From the NCBI GenBank assembly GCA_903858055.1, contig CAIOHM010000475.1, positions 1 through 9,918 on the forward strand: a DNA stretch of 9,918 nucleotides, given 5' to 3'. The notes under the pieces were generated by a model. That model was not told where the DNA came from, did not search any database, and worked only from the letters and a program-made list of their open reading frames with translations. The translations under genes were made by a program, and so were the position numbers. This stretch comes from an uncultured delta proteobacterium (GTDB taxonomy: Bacteria > Myxococcota_A > Polyangia > Polyangiales > Polyangiaceae). Below are positions 1-6,251 of the stretch, one piece after another; position 1 is the first letter of the stretch, and every line of letters begins with the position of its first letter.

Positions 1-346
1 CGTAGTCGCGCGTGAGGGCGCGGAGTTGGTCGCGCGCGGGCTCCCTGAGACCCGAGACGTCGGCGTAGAACGCGCCGAGCGCCGCGGCTTCCCGGGAGGC
101 GAGGTCTTCGGCGGCCTTGTAGTCGTTCCACGCGGCGACCGCGACGAGGCCCAAAAGGATGCCGTAGAGCGCCCCGGTGCCTTGAATGAAGGCGCCGACG
201 AACTCGGTCTCGTCGTCGCTGTGCTTCTGGAGCCGATGCGCGAGGGGGCGCGTCAGGTAGAGCCCTCCGACGGCGACGAGCACCGCGATGCCGATGAGCA
301 GGAGAAAGAGGACGACGCTGGGGAGGGAGACGAGCCAAAAGGTCAC
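1..346 (-). CDS. DUF4239 / bestrophin-like membrane protein, N-terminal part (runs off left edge)
   Basis: Reading the minus strand from a GTG at 346 gives 115 residues with no stop before the window edge, so the C-terminal half is missing. Residues 3-31 form a first hydrophobic membrane segment, followed by a charged stretch (RLQKHSDDETEF). A second membrane segment at about 49-72 carries the GALYGILLGLVAVAAW pattern, and after it comes an amphipathic region (SREAAALGAFYADVSGLREP). This two-helix start with LYG-ILLGL, REAAAL and DVSGL is what I know from the DUF4239 bestrophin-like family, whose function is unknown. A longer in-frame start, GTG at 397, has an AAGG seven bases upstream and would add 17 mostly polar residues. 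I prefer 346 because it starts right at the membrane helix as family members do, but the better ribosome site favours 397. The gene is transcribed divergently from imuA, so it is not part of that operon. The family call is from recognition, not a search. Confidence 0.72.
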   Translation of the reverse strand, partial: MTFWLVSLPSVVLFLLLIGIAVLVAVGGLYLTRPLAHRLQKHSDDETEFVGAFIQGTGALYGILLGLVAVAAWNDYKAAEDLASREAAALGAFYADVSGLREPARDQLRALTRDY

Positions 347-419
347 GCGCGCCGCATAGCACGGCCGATCCGAATGACCGTTCCGCGGTTCCCCCACTCG
401 CGCACCTTCGGATGTCGCG

Positions 420-447
420 AACCCTGCCTTATTTCGTAGGGTTACCC
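420..447. repeat. Small inverted repeat in the divergent intergenic region
   Basis: AACCCT at 420-425 is the reverse complement of AGGGTT at 438-443. The right arm overlaps a second short palindrome, GGGTTACCC (439-447). The 12-base spacer includes an AT-rich patch (428-434) that stands out in this GC-rich DNA. It lies between the DUF4239 start and imuA, where promoter elements for both directions must sit. It could be an operator for the minus-strand gene or chance. No regulator can be named. Confidence 0.25.
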
Positions 448-485
448 ATGATGCCCGCGATCGCTTCTTGCACCTGCTTTGGATA

Positions 486-502
486 CTGATAGTGTGTTCA
501 GC
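486..502 (+). promoter_or_regulatory. LexA operator (SOS box), Myxococcus type, controlling imuA-imuB-dnaE2
   Basis: The 17 bases CTGATAGTGTGTTCAGC match the Myxococcus xanthus LexA consensus as I recall it from the literature (CTRHAMRYBYGTTCAGS) at 16 of 17 positions. The exception is the fifth base, T instead of A. The outer arms CTGA and TCAG are perfectly symmetric. The site ends at 502 and the imuA ATG begins at 503, so LexA bound here would block transcription of the whole cassette. imuABC operons are classic LexA targets in many bacteria, which agrees with the placement. I could not pin down -35/-10 hexamers; an AT-richer stretch at 478-493 overlaps the box. Confidence 0.82.
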
Positions 503-1318
503 ATGTCCGCGGCACCCGCCAAACCGAGCCTCAATGCCCTCCTGGAGCGGTTTGGCGGGGTCGTGCGACGCCTGAGCGAGGTCGAGGTCTCGGAGACGGG
601 CGAGGCTCCTCGCGTGGGCGCTGCGCCGCGCGGCCTTGCCACGGGCCTCGAGCCGCTCGACCGCGCGCTCGCCGAGGGAGGTCTGCCGCTCGGGGTGAGC
701 GTGCTGGCCTCGCCGAAGGCCGTGGGGGGCGCGAGCGAGATCGCCGCGCGCACGCTGGCGCGTCTTCAGGGCGAGCGACCGTGCCTCGTGGCCTGGGTCG
801 ATCCCTCGCGGAGCCTCTTCGCCCCCGGGCTCGAGCGCCGCGGAATCGATCTCGCGCGCCTCTTGGTGCTGCGGCCGCACGGAGAAAACCGGGCCATGGG
901 CGCGCTCGAGCTCGTCGGCTCCGGGGCCTTCGCCGCCGTGGTCGTCGACCTCGAAGACCCCTGGGGCAGCGAAGAGGCGCGCGAGCCCGTCGCCCCGCAG
1001 GGCATGGAGGAGCCCGAGGCGCGCGCCGCGCTTCGGCGAGCGTTGGCCCAAGAGGAGCGCTTCTTGCGTCGCTTGGGCGAGGCCTCGAAGCGCTCCGGGT
1101 GTGCGGTGCTCGTGCTCACGGACAGCACGCGTCGGCGTCAGGCGCCGTTGCCTGCGTCGCTGCGCCTCACGTGCAGCATGCCGTCGTTGCACACGCTGCT
1201 CGTGCATGTGGACCACGACCGACGCGGCACGCCGCCGGCGCGGGTCACGGTGCCGCTCACGCTCGGCCCTGGCGTGGCCCGCGCCACCCGCTCGCTCGCG
1301 CACGCGGCCGCGCGCTGA
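503..1318 (+). CDS. imuA: ImuA: RecA-like accessory protein of the SOS mutasome
   Basis: This 271-residue protein is the first gene of the imuA-imuB-dnaE2 cassette, where ImuA supports ImuB/DnaE2 translesion synthesis in the cytoplasm. A RecA-like fold is visible. TGLEPLDRALAEGGLPLG (47-64) resembles the strand leading into a P-loop, VAWVDPSRSLFAPGLERRGID (96-116) resembles the RecA segment after Walker A, and FAAVVVDL (143-150) is a Walker-B-like strand. The P-loop itself is degenerate: ASPKAVGGASE (69-79) lacks the GK[ST] signature, so ATP binding is doubtful. I chose the ATG at 503 because it follows the LexA box directly. In-frame TTG (479) and GTG (494) would place the operator inside the gene. 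No Shine-Dalgarno precedes the ATG, so translation may be leaderless or nearly so. The stop codon overlaps the ribosome site of imuB. The role is inferred from context as much as from sequence. Confidence 0.87.
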   Translation: MSAAPAKPSLNALLERFGGVVRRLSEVEVSETGEAPRVGAAPRGLATGLEPLDRALAEGGLPLGVSVLASPKAVGGASEIAARTLARLQGERPCLVAWVDPSRSLFAPGLERRGIDLARLLVLRPHGENRAMGALELVGSGAFAAVVVDLEDPWGSEEAREPVAPQGMEEPEARAALRRALAQEERFLRRLGEASKRSGCAVLVLTDSTRRRQAPLPASLRLTCSMPSLHTLLVHVDHDRRGTPPARVTVPLTLGPGVARATRSLAHAAAR

Positions 1319-1320
1319 GG
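1317..1320 (+). promoter_or_regulatory. Shine-Dalgarno of imuB overlapping the imuA stop
   Basis: The imuA stop TGA (1316-1318) runs into GAGG (1317-1320), five bases before the imuB ATG at 1326. A ribosome finishing imuA therefore sits on the imuB start signal. This fixes the imuB start at 1326 rather than the longer open frame upstream and points to translational coupling. Confidence 0.7.
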
Positions 1321-1325
1321 TCCCC

Positions 1326-2882
1326 ATGCTGCGAAGGGTGCTCGCCGTGGCTTTGCCGCTCTTGCCCGTGGAGCTCGTGCGCACCGAGCGCGACCAGGGC
1401 GACCCGTGCCTCGCCGTGCTCGACGGCGCTCGGCACCCCTCGCTCACCACACTCGACCGCGCCGCGGCCACGCTGCGCCTCGACGCCGTGAGCCCGAGCG
1501 CTTGGCGTGAAGGCATTCGGCCTGGTCAAACGCTGGCTTCCGCCACGGCAAAGCTCGCCTCGCTCGAGCTGCGGCTCTTGCCCGCCGGCGCCATGGAGCA
1601 GGCCCTCGTGCGCCTCGCCGAGGCCTTCCTCGCGCTCTCGCCGCAGGTTGCAACCTGCATGCATCCCCACGTGCCCGTCGTCCTCGTCGACGCGCAAGGG
1701 CTCCTCGAGCGCGAGGCGGAGGCGCGCGAGCACGCGCTCGCGGAGGCCATGCGGCTCATCGCCGCCGAGCTCGGGCATCAGGGGCGCGTGGCCGTGGCCG
1801 ACGGACCCTGGGCCGCGGAGGCGTTGGCCCGTTACGGCAAGGCCGCGGGTATCTTCGGAAAAAACCAGCGCTTTCATGCGCCGTGGCAGGCCTCGGGGTC
1901 GCTGCTCGCGCGTCTGCCGCTCGCGGCGCTCGCGCTCGGGGAGGAGCACGAGGCCTGGCTCGCAGGGCTCGGGGTGCACACGCTCGGCGACCTCACGCAG
2001 GCGCCGCGCCGGGAGCTCACGGTGCGTCTGGGGGGGCGAGCGAAGCTCGTGCTCGAGCGCCTCTCGGGCCTCGACGCCGATCCGCTCCCGGTCTTCCACC
2101 TCGACGAGAGCCCTTGCGAGAGCCACGCGTTCGAAGACGAGTGCGCGAGCCTCGAGCCCATGATCTTCGCGATCCGCGGCGTGGTTTCGAGGCTGGCAGC
2201 GCGGCTCTTTGGGCGCGCCATGGCCACACGGGCCCTGGTCGTGCGCTTTCGTGGAGCCGGGGAGAGCGCCGAGTCCGTGCGCGTCGAGCTGCCCGCGGCG
2301 CTCCACCGCACCGAAGATCTCTTCGCGGTGCTCCGCGCACGCCTCGCCTCCCATCGCCTCGCCTCGCCGGTGCGCGAGCTCACGCTCCAGGCCGAACTCC
2401 TCGCCCCCCGCGACGATTCATCCGGTCACCTCTTCCGCGCCATGGATCGCGGCGAGGTCGCCTTGCCGCGCCTCCTCGGCGAACTCGAGTCGCATCACGG
2501 CGCTGAAAATGTTGGTTTTTTGCAGGTGAGCGAAGCGTGGCGCCCCGAAGACCGCTCGCGCCTCGTGCCGGCGAGCGCGCGCCCGAGCGGCACCCACGAG
2601 CCGCGCCTCGCGGAGAGCTTCCCGCGCCTGCAGCCCTTCGAGCCGCTGCGGGTCTTCGCGAAGCCCGTGCCCGTGGAGCCCCTCGAGGTGATGGCGCCCT
2701 ACATGCACCTCGAGAGCCCCGAGTGGTGGCGTTACGGTGAAGAGGCCGATCTGCTGCTCGAGGCGGCGCGCGGCGGTGACGGCGCCGTGGCCCTCGTGGA
2801 GCATGCGCTCGTGCCGCGCGCGGCGAACGAAAACGCGACGAACGCCGAGGAGCTCACGCGCCTCTGGGGCTGGTTCGGCTGA
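1326..2882 (+). CDS. imuB: ImuB: catalytically dead Y-family polymerase, hub of the mutasome
   Basis: This 518-residue protein has the ImuB layout. The N-terminus RVLAVALPLLPVELV (4-18) replaces the first catalytic Asp motif of Y-family polymerases. A palm segment PVVLVDAQG (117-125) stands where DinB has SIDEAFLD, with both catalytic carboxylates gone. A helix-hairpin-helix follows (about 210-250; LAGLGVHTLGDLTQ), then the little finger (about 255-360) and the C-terminal ImuB tail with the FLQVSEAWRPEDRSR motif (398-412), ending in WGWFG. ImuB normally tethers DnaE2 and ImuA to the beta clamp. The clamp-binding peptide expected just after the little finger (QL-x-LF type) appears only as SSGHLF (365-370). 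The gene sits 7 bases after imuA and 11 before dnaE2. Two homopolymer runs (A6 at 1859-1864, T6 at 2516-2521) are odd for this GC content and form frameshift-type heptamers. The family call is firm. Confidence 0.92.
   Translation: MLRRVLAVALPLLPVELVRTERDQGDPCLAVLDGARHPSLTTLDRAAATLRLDAVSPSAWREGIRPGQTLASATAKLASLELRLLPAGAMEQALVRLAEAFLALSPQVATCMHPHVPVVLVDAQGLLEREAEAREHALAEAMRLIAAELGHQGRVAVADGPWAAEALARYGKAAGIFGKNQRFHAPWQASGSLLARLPLAALALGEEHEAWLAGLGVHTLGDLTQAPRRELTVRLGGRAKLVLERLSGLDADPLPVFHLDESPCESHAFEDECASLEPMIFAIRGVVSRLAARLFGRAMATRALVVRFRGAGESAESVRVELPAALHRTEDLFAVLRARLASHRLASPVRELTLQAELLAPRDDSSGHLFRAMDRGEVALPRLLGELESHHGAENVGFLQVSEAWRPEDRSRLVPASARPSGTHEPRLAESFPRLQPFEPLRVFAKPVPVEPLEVMAPYMHLESPEWWRYGEEADLLLEAARGGDGAVALVEHALVPRAANENATNAEELTRLWGWFG
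1643..1658. repeat. 16-bp perfect palindrome inside imuB
   Basis: GCAGGTTGCAACCTGC is fully self-complementary, and an 8-bp palindrome TGCATGCA (1656-1663) overlaps its right end. It lies in codons for PQVATCMH of ImuB, which are not catalytic residues. Its left half recurs elsewhere in the window (5911-5920). Its purpose is unknown; it may be chance, a protein-binding site, or part of an over-represented genomic word. Confidence 0.4.
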
Positions 2883-2886
2883 GGGG
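2881..2886 (+). promoter_or_regulatory. Shine-Dalgarno of dnaE2 overlapping the imuB stop
   Basis: The imuB stop TGA (2880-2882) runs into GAGGGG (2881-2886), seven bases before the dnaE2 ATG at 2894. It supports that start over an in-frame GTG at 3002, which lacks any ribosome site. It repeats the stop-in-Shine-Dalgarno arrangement of the imuA/imuB junction. Confidence 0.75.
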
Positions 2887-2893
2887 CTCGGCC

Positions 2894-5800
2894 ATGGCGC
2901 GCGTTCGCATCGACCCGTGCTCCCGCTTGCCCGTGCCGGGGAGCGCCCGAACGGCCACCGCCGAGGAGCTTCCGTTCCACGCGCCCACTCCTGCAGCGCC
3001 CGTGTACGCGGAGCTCGCGGCGCGCAGCCACTTCTCGTTCTTGCAAGGCGCCTCGTCGCCGGAGGCGCTCGTGCGTCGCGCGGCGGAGCTCGGCTACGCG
3101 AGCGTGGCCATCGCCGACCGCGACGGCCTCTACGGGATCGTGCGCGCGCACCAAGAGGCGAAAAAGACAGGGATTCGCCTCGTGGTCGGAGCCGAGGTGA
3201 CCGTGCGCGCCGCCGAGGGGCCGCTCGCGGGCGAGCCCGGGGCCGAGCCCGTGGTCACGGTGCGGCTGCTCGTGGAGAACCATGCAGGGTACACAAACCT
3301 CTGCCGTCTCCTCACGCTGGGCCATGCGCGCCACGAGAAGGGGCGCGCGCGCAAACGCCACGAAGGCGTGCCGCGGAACAACTGCTGCACGCTCTACCCC
3401 TCGGACATGAGCCAGGCGGCCGAGGGGCTCTGGGCCGTCGTGCCGCCGGAGCTGCCGGCGGGGGCGCTCGCGCTCTTTCGCTTGGCGTTCTCCTCGCGCT
3501 TGTCGATCGGCGTGCACCGCCATGGCACGGGCTTCGACGGCCCGCGTGAGGCTCGGGCGCGCGATCTCGCGAGGCGCTTCGCCGTCGACCTCGTGGCCGA
3601 GAACCGCGTGCGCTACGCGACCCCGCGCGAGAAGCCCCTCTACGACGTCATGCAGTGCATCCGCGAGGGACTGCGCCTCGACGAAGCCGGTCGCCTCCTC
3701 GAGCCGAACGCCCGCGCGTGCCTCGAGTCCCCGGCGCGCATGGCGGAGCGCTTCGCCGACGAGCCCTCCTGGCTCGCGAGAACCTTGGAAATCGCCGAGG
3801 CGTGCCGCTTCTCCATGGGCGAGCTCCGCTACGACTTTCCGAGCCACGTCGACGAGCCTGCGCACCCGGGCGAGACCCCCAACGAGGCGCTGCGCCGGCT
3901 CACGTACGCCGGGGCCCAAACGCGCTGGGGGGCCGTGCCTCCGGCGGTGGAGGCGCAGATCGAGCGCGAGCTCGCCATCATCGCCACGCTGAACGTCGCA
4001 CCCTATTTCCTCAGCGTGCACACGCTCGTGCGCATGGCCCGCAAGCGCGACATCCTGTGCCAGGGGCGCGGGAGCGCGGCAAACAGCGCGGTTTGCTACT
4101 GTTTGGGTGTCACGGCGGTCGACCCCTCGCGATCGAGCCTGCTCTTCGAGCGCTTCCTCTCGGTGGAGCGCGCCGAACCCCCAGACATCGACGTGGACTT
4201 CGAGCACGAGCGCCGCGAGGAGCTCATTCGCGACATCTACGCGCTCTACGGGCGTGACCGCGCGGCCATGGTCTCCGAGGTCGTGACCTACCGCGGTCGA
4301 TCGGCGTTGCGCGAGGTGGCGAAGGTCTTCGGCCTCTCCGCCGAGGAGCAAGGGCGCCTGGCGCGCATGCGCGATCATTGGGGTGGGGGCGGCGAAATCA
4401 CTGGTGAAACGCTGCGCGAGCGCGGCTTCGACCCCGAGAGCGAGCGGCTCCAGCGCGTGCTCGAGCTGGCCGTGGCCCTCGAAGACGCGCCGCGGCACCT
4501 GTCGATCCACGTCGGGGGCTTCGTGCTCTCGGCGACGCCGCTCGTGCAGATTGCACCCATCGAGCCGGCGACCATGAAGGGGCGCACGATCATCCCTTGG
4601 GACAAAGACGACCTCGACGCGCTCGGCTTCTTCAAGGTCGACGTGCTCGCGCTCGGAATGCTCACGGCGATCCGAAAAGCCCTGGAAATGGCCGCGACAG
4701 ACGACGCGAGGCTCCGCGCTGCGAGCGCCATCGACGCGCTCGCGAAGATCCCCGCCGAGTGCCCCGAGGTCTACGCGTCGCTCCAGCGCGCCGACACCGT
4801 GGGCATCTTCCAGATCGAGTCACGGGCGCAAATGGCCATGCTCCCGCGCCTGCGCCCCGAGCGCTTCTACGACCTCGTGGTGGAGGTGGCGATCGTACGC
4901 CCCGGGCCCATTCAAGGCGGCATGGTGCACCCGTACCTGAGGCGCCGGCGCGGCGAAGAGCCGGTCACGCTCCCGCATCCTTCGCTCGCCGCGATCCTCG
5001 AGCGCACGCTCGGGGTGCCGCTCTTCCAAGAGCAGGTGATGCAGATCGCCATCGTGGGGGCGGGCTACACGGGCGGTGAGGCCGACCAGCTGCGCCGCGA
5101 CATGGCGGCGTGGCGACGCAACGGCAAGCTCGAGCACCACCGCGAGAAGCTCCTGCGTGGCTTTCGCGGGCGAGGCATCGCCGAAGAGTTTGGGGAGCGC
5201 CTGTTCGCGCAAATTCAGGGTTTTGGCGAGTACGGGTTCCCCGAGTCGCACGCGGCGAGCTTCGCGTTGCTCGTGTACGCGAGCGCGTGGCTCAAGGTGC
5301 ACCACCCGGCGGCCTTCGCGGCGGCGCTCGTCAACGCGCAGCCCATGGGCTTCTACTCGCCGCTCAGCATCCTCGCGGACGCCCAGCGTCATGGGGTCGT
5401 GCAGCACCCGATCGACGTGAACGCGAGCGCGTGGGACCTCACGCTCGTGCGCCCGAGCGACGAGCAGGGCGGCGGCGGAACGCCCGAGATCCGCCTCGGT
5501 TTTCGCCTCGTGAACGGGCTCGCGCGTGCCACGGCGGACCGCCTCGTCGAGGCGCGCCAGGATCGTCCCTTCGTCTCGGTGCACGACGTTCGCGAGCGTG
5601 CACGGCTCACGCAGCGCGACCTCACGATGCTCGCGGAGGCAGGCGCCTTCGACGCGCTCGCGGGGCACCGGCGCCAGGCGCTCTGGGAGGCGCGTGCGCC
5701 GAGCGACGGGCCCCTCTTTCGTGACGTGGTCCACGCGCCGCGCGTCACCGAGTGGCTCGCGCCCGCTTCGCCGAGCGAGCAATTGATGCTGGATTTCGTA

Positions 5801-6181
5801 CGCACCGGCACGAGCACGAAGGCTCACCCGATGGCGCTCCTGCGGGGGCGCTTGCCGCCGGGGGTGCTCGACTCGCAGGGCCTCGCGCGCGAGCCTCACG
5901 GCGCACGCGTGCAGGTTGCAGGGATCGTCATCTGCCGCCAGCGCCCCATGACCGCGAGCGGCGTCACGTTCATCACCATGGAAGACGAGCACGGCTTCTT
6001 GAACCTCGTGCTCTGGAAGACCGTCGCCGCGCAGCAGGCGAAGGTCGTCAACGGCTCCACGGCGCTCGTCGTCGAGGGAAAGGTCGAGCGCGAGGGGAGC
6101 GTGCTCTACGTGATCGTCGATCGCGCTTGGCCGCTTGGGCGAGGGCAGGGGCTTGCCTCCATGAGCCGCGACTTTCGCTGA
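2894..6181 (+). CDS. dnaE2: DnaE2 (ImuC): error-prone DNA polymerase III alpha subunit
   Basis: This 1095-residue C-family polymerase performs translesion synthesis with ImuA and ImuB. An N-terminal PHP domain begins near residue 38 (AELAARSHFSFLQGASSPE, with His46; ADRDGLYG follows). The polymerase core carries PPDIDVDF with Asp431 and Asp433 and FFKVDVLALGML with Asp583, matching the three catalytic Asp of E. coli DnaE, so it should be active. The fingers motif GAGYTGGEADQLRRDMA is intact. A helix-hairpin-helix region (about 855-920) and an OB fold (about 1003-1075; RVQVAGIVICRQRPMT) follow, and the end MSRDFR fits the DnaE2 family. Oddities: a roughly 35-residue proline-rich extension precedes the PHP domain, and a poorly conserved stretch RKRHEGVPRNNCCT lies at about 153-166. 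The length is near the family's usual 1030-1090. The start is set by GAGGGG seven bases upstream. It is the last gene of the LexA-controlled operon; no clear terminator follows. Confidence 0.95.
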   Translation: MARVRIDPCSRLPVPGSARTATAEELPFHAPTPAAPVYAELAARSHFSFLQGASSPEALVRRAAELGYASVAIADRDGLYGIVRAHQEAKKTGIRLVVGAEVTVRAAEGPLAGEPGAEPVVTVRLLVENHAGYTNLCRLLTLGHARHEKGRARKRHEGVPRNNCCTLYPSDMSQAAEGLWAVVPPELPAGALALFRLAFSSRLSIGVHRHGTGFDGPREARARDLARRFAVDLVAENRVRYATPREKPLYDVMQCIREGLRLDEAGRLLEPNARACLESPARMAERFADEPSWLARTLEIAEACRFSMGELRYDFPSHVDEPAHPGETPNEALRRLTYAGAQTRWGAVPPAVEAQIERELAIIATLNVAPYFLSVHTLVRMARKRDILCQGRGSAANSAVCYCLGVTAVDPSRSSLLFERFLSVERAEPPDIDVDFEHERREELIRDIYALYGRDRAAMVSEVVTYRGRSALREVAKVFGLSAEEQGRLARMRDHWGGGGEITGETLRERGFDPESERLQRVLELAVALEDAPRHLSIHVGGFVLSATPLVQIAPIEPATMKGRTIIPWDKDDLDALGFFKVDVLALGMLTAIRKALEMAATDDARLRAASAIDALAKIPAECPEVYASLQRADTVGIFQIESRAQMAMLPRLRPERFYDLVVEVAIVRPGPIQGGMVHPYLRRRRGEEPVTLPHPSLAAILERTLGVPLFQEQVMQIAIVGAGYTGGEADQLRRDMAAWRRNGKLEHHREKLLRGFRGRGIAEEFGERLFAQIQGFGEYGFPESHAASFALLVYASAWLKVHHPAAFAAALVNAQPMGFYSPLSILADAQRHGVVQHPIDVNASAWDLTLVRPSDEQGGGGTPEIRLGFRLVNGLARATADRLVEARQDRPFVSVHDVRERARLTQRDLTMLAEAGAFDALAGHRRQALWEARAPSDGPLFRDVVHAPRVTEWLAPASPSEQLMLDFVRTGTSTKAHPMALLRGRLPPGVLDSQGLAREPHGARVQVAGIVICRQRPMTASGVTFITMEDEHGFLNLVLWKTVAAQQAKVVNGSTALVVEGKVEREGSVLYVIVDRAWPLGRGQGLASMSRDFR

Positions 6182-6194
6182 GCGCGCGTTCATC
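6178..6194 (+). promoter_or_regulatory. Weak LexA-like sequence upstream of the transporter fusion gene (tentative)
   Basis: CTGAGCGCGCGTTCATC agrees with the recalled Myxococcus LexA consensus at 15 of 17 positions. It fails at one core base of the right arm (GTTCAT instead of GTTCAG) and at the fifth base. It overlaps the dnaE2 stop and ends 57 bases before the ATG at 6252. Many consensus positions are degenerate and GC-friendly, so a chance match is quite possible. Reported only as a candidate. Confidence 0.2.
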
Positions 6195-6251
6195 ACCCCA
6201 CGAAAACGCCTGGACCGGGCGCCCCATCCCCAATAGCGGTGGCCTCGCGCC

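Noticed and set aside
26..439. Plus-strand open frame of 137 codons at the left edge
   Set aside because: The minus strand here encodes a recognisable DUF4239-type membrane protein. The plus-strand product is low-complexity, charged and without family features, so it is a shadow frame.
468..483. Sigma-54-like spacing TTGCACC-N4-TTGGA before imuA
   Set aside because: Both invariant dinucleotides (GG at -24 and GC at -12) are broken, and imuA has a convincing LexA operator instead.
2732..4510. Very long minus-strand open frame (592 codons) antisense to imuB/dnaE2
   Set aside because: The product is His/Arg/Ala-rich, resembles no protein, and lies opposite a well-conserved dnaE2. High GC with third-position bias makes such antisense frames common.
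6182..6251. Possible terminator after dnaE2
   Set aside because: Only a short GGGCGCCC palindrome is present, with no U-tract and no stable stem.
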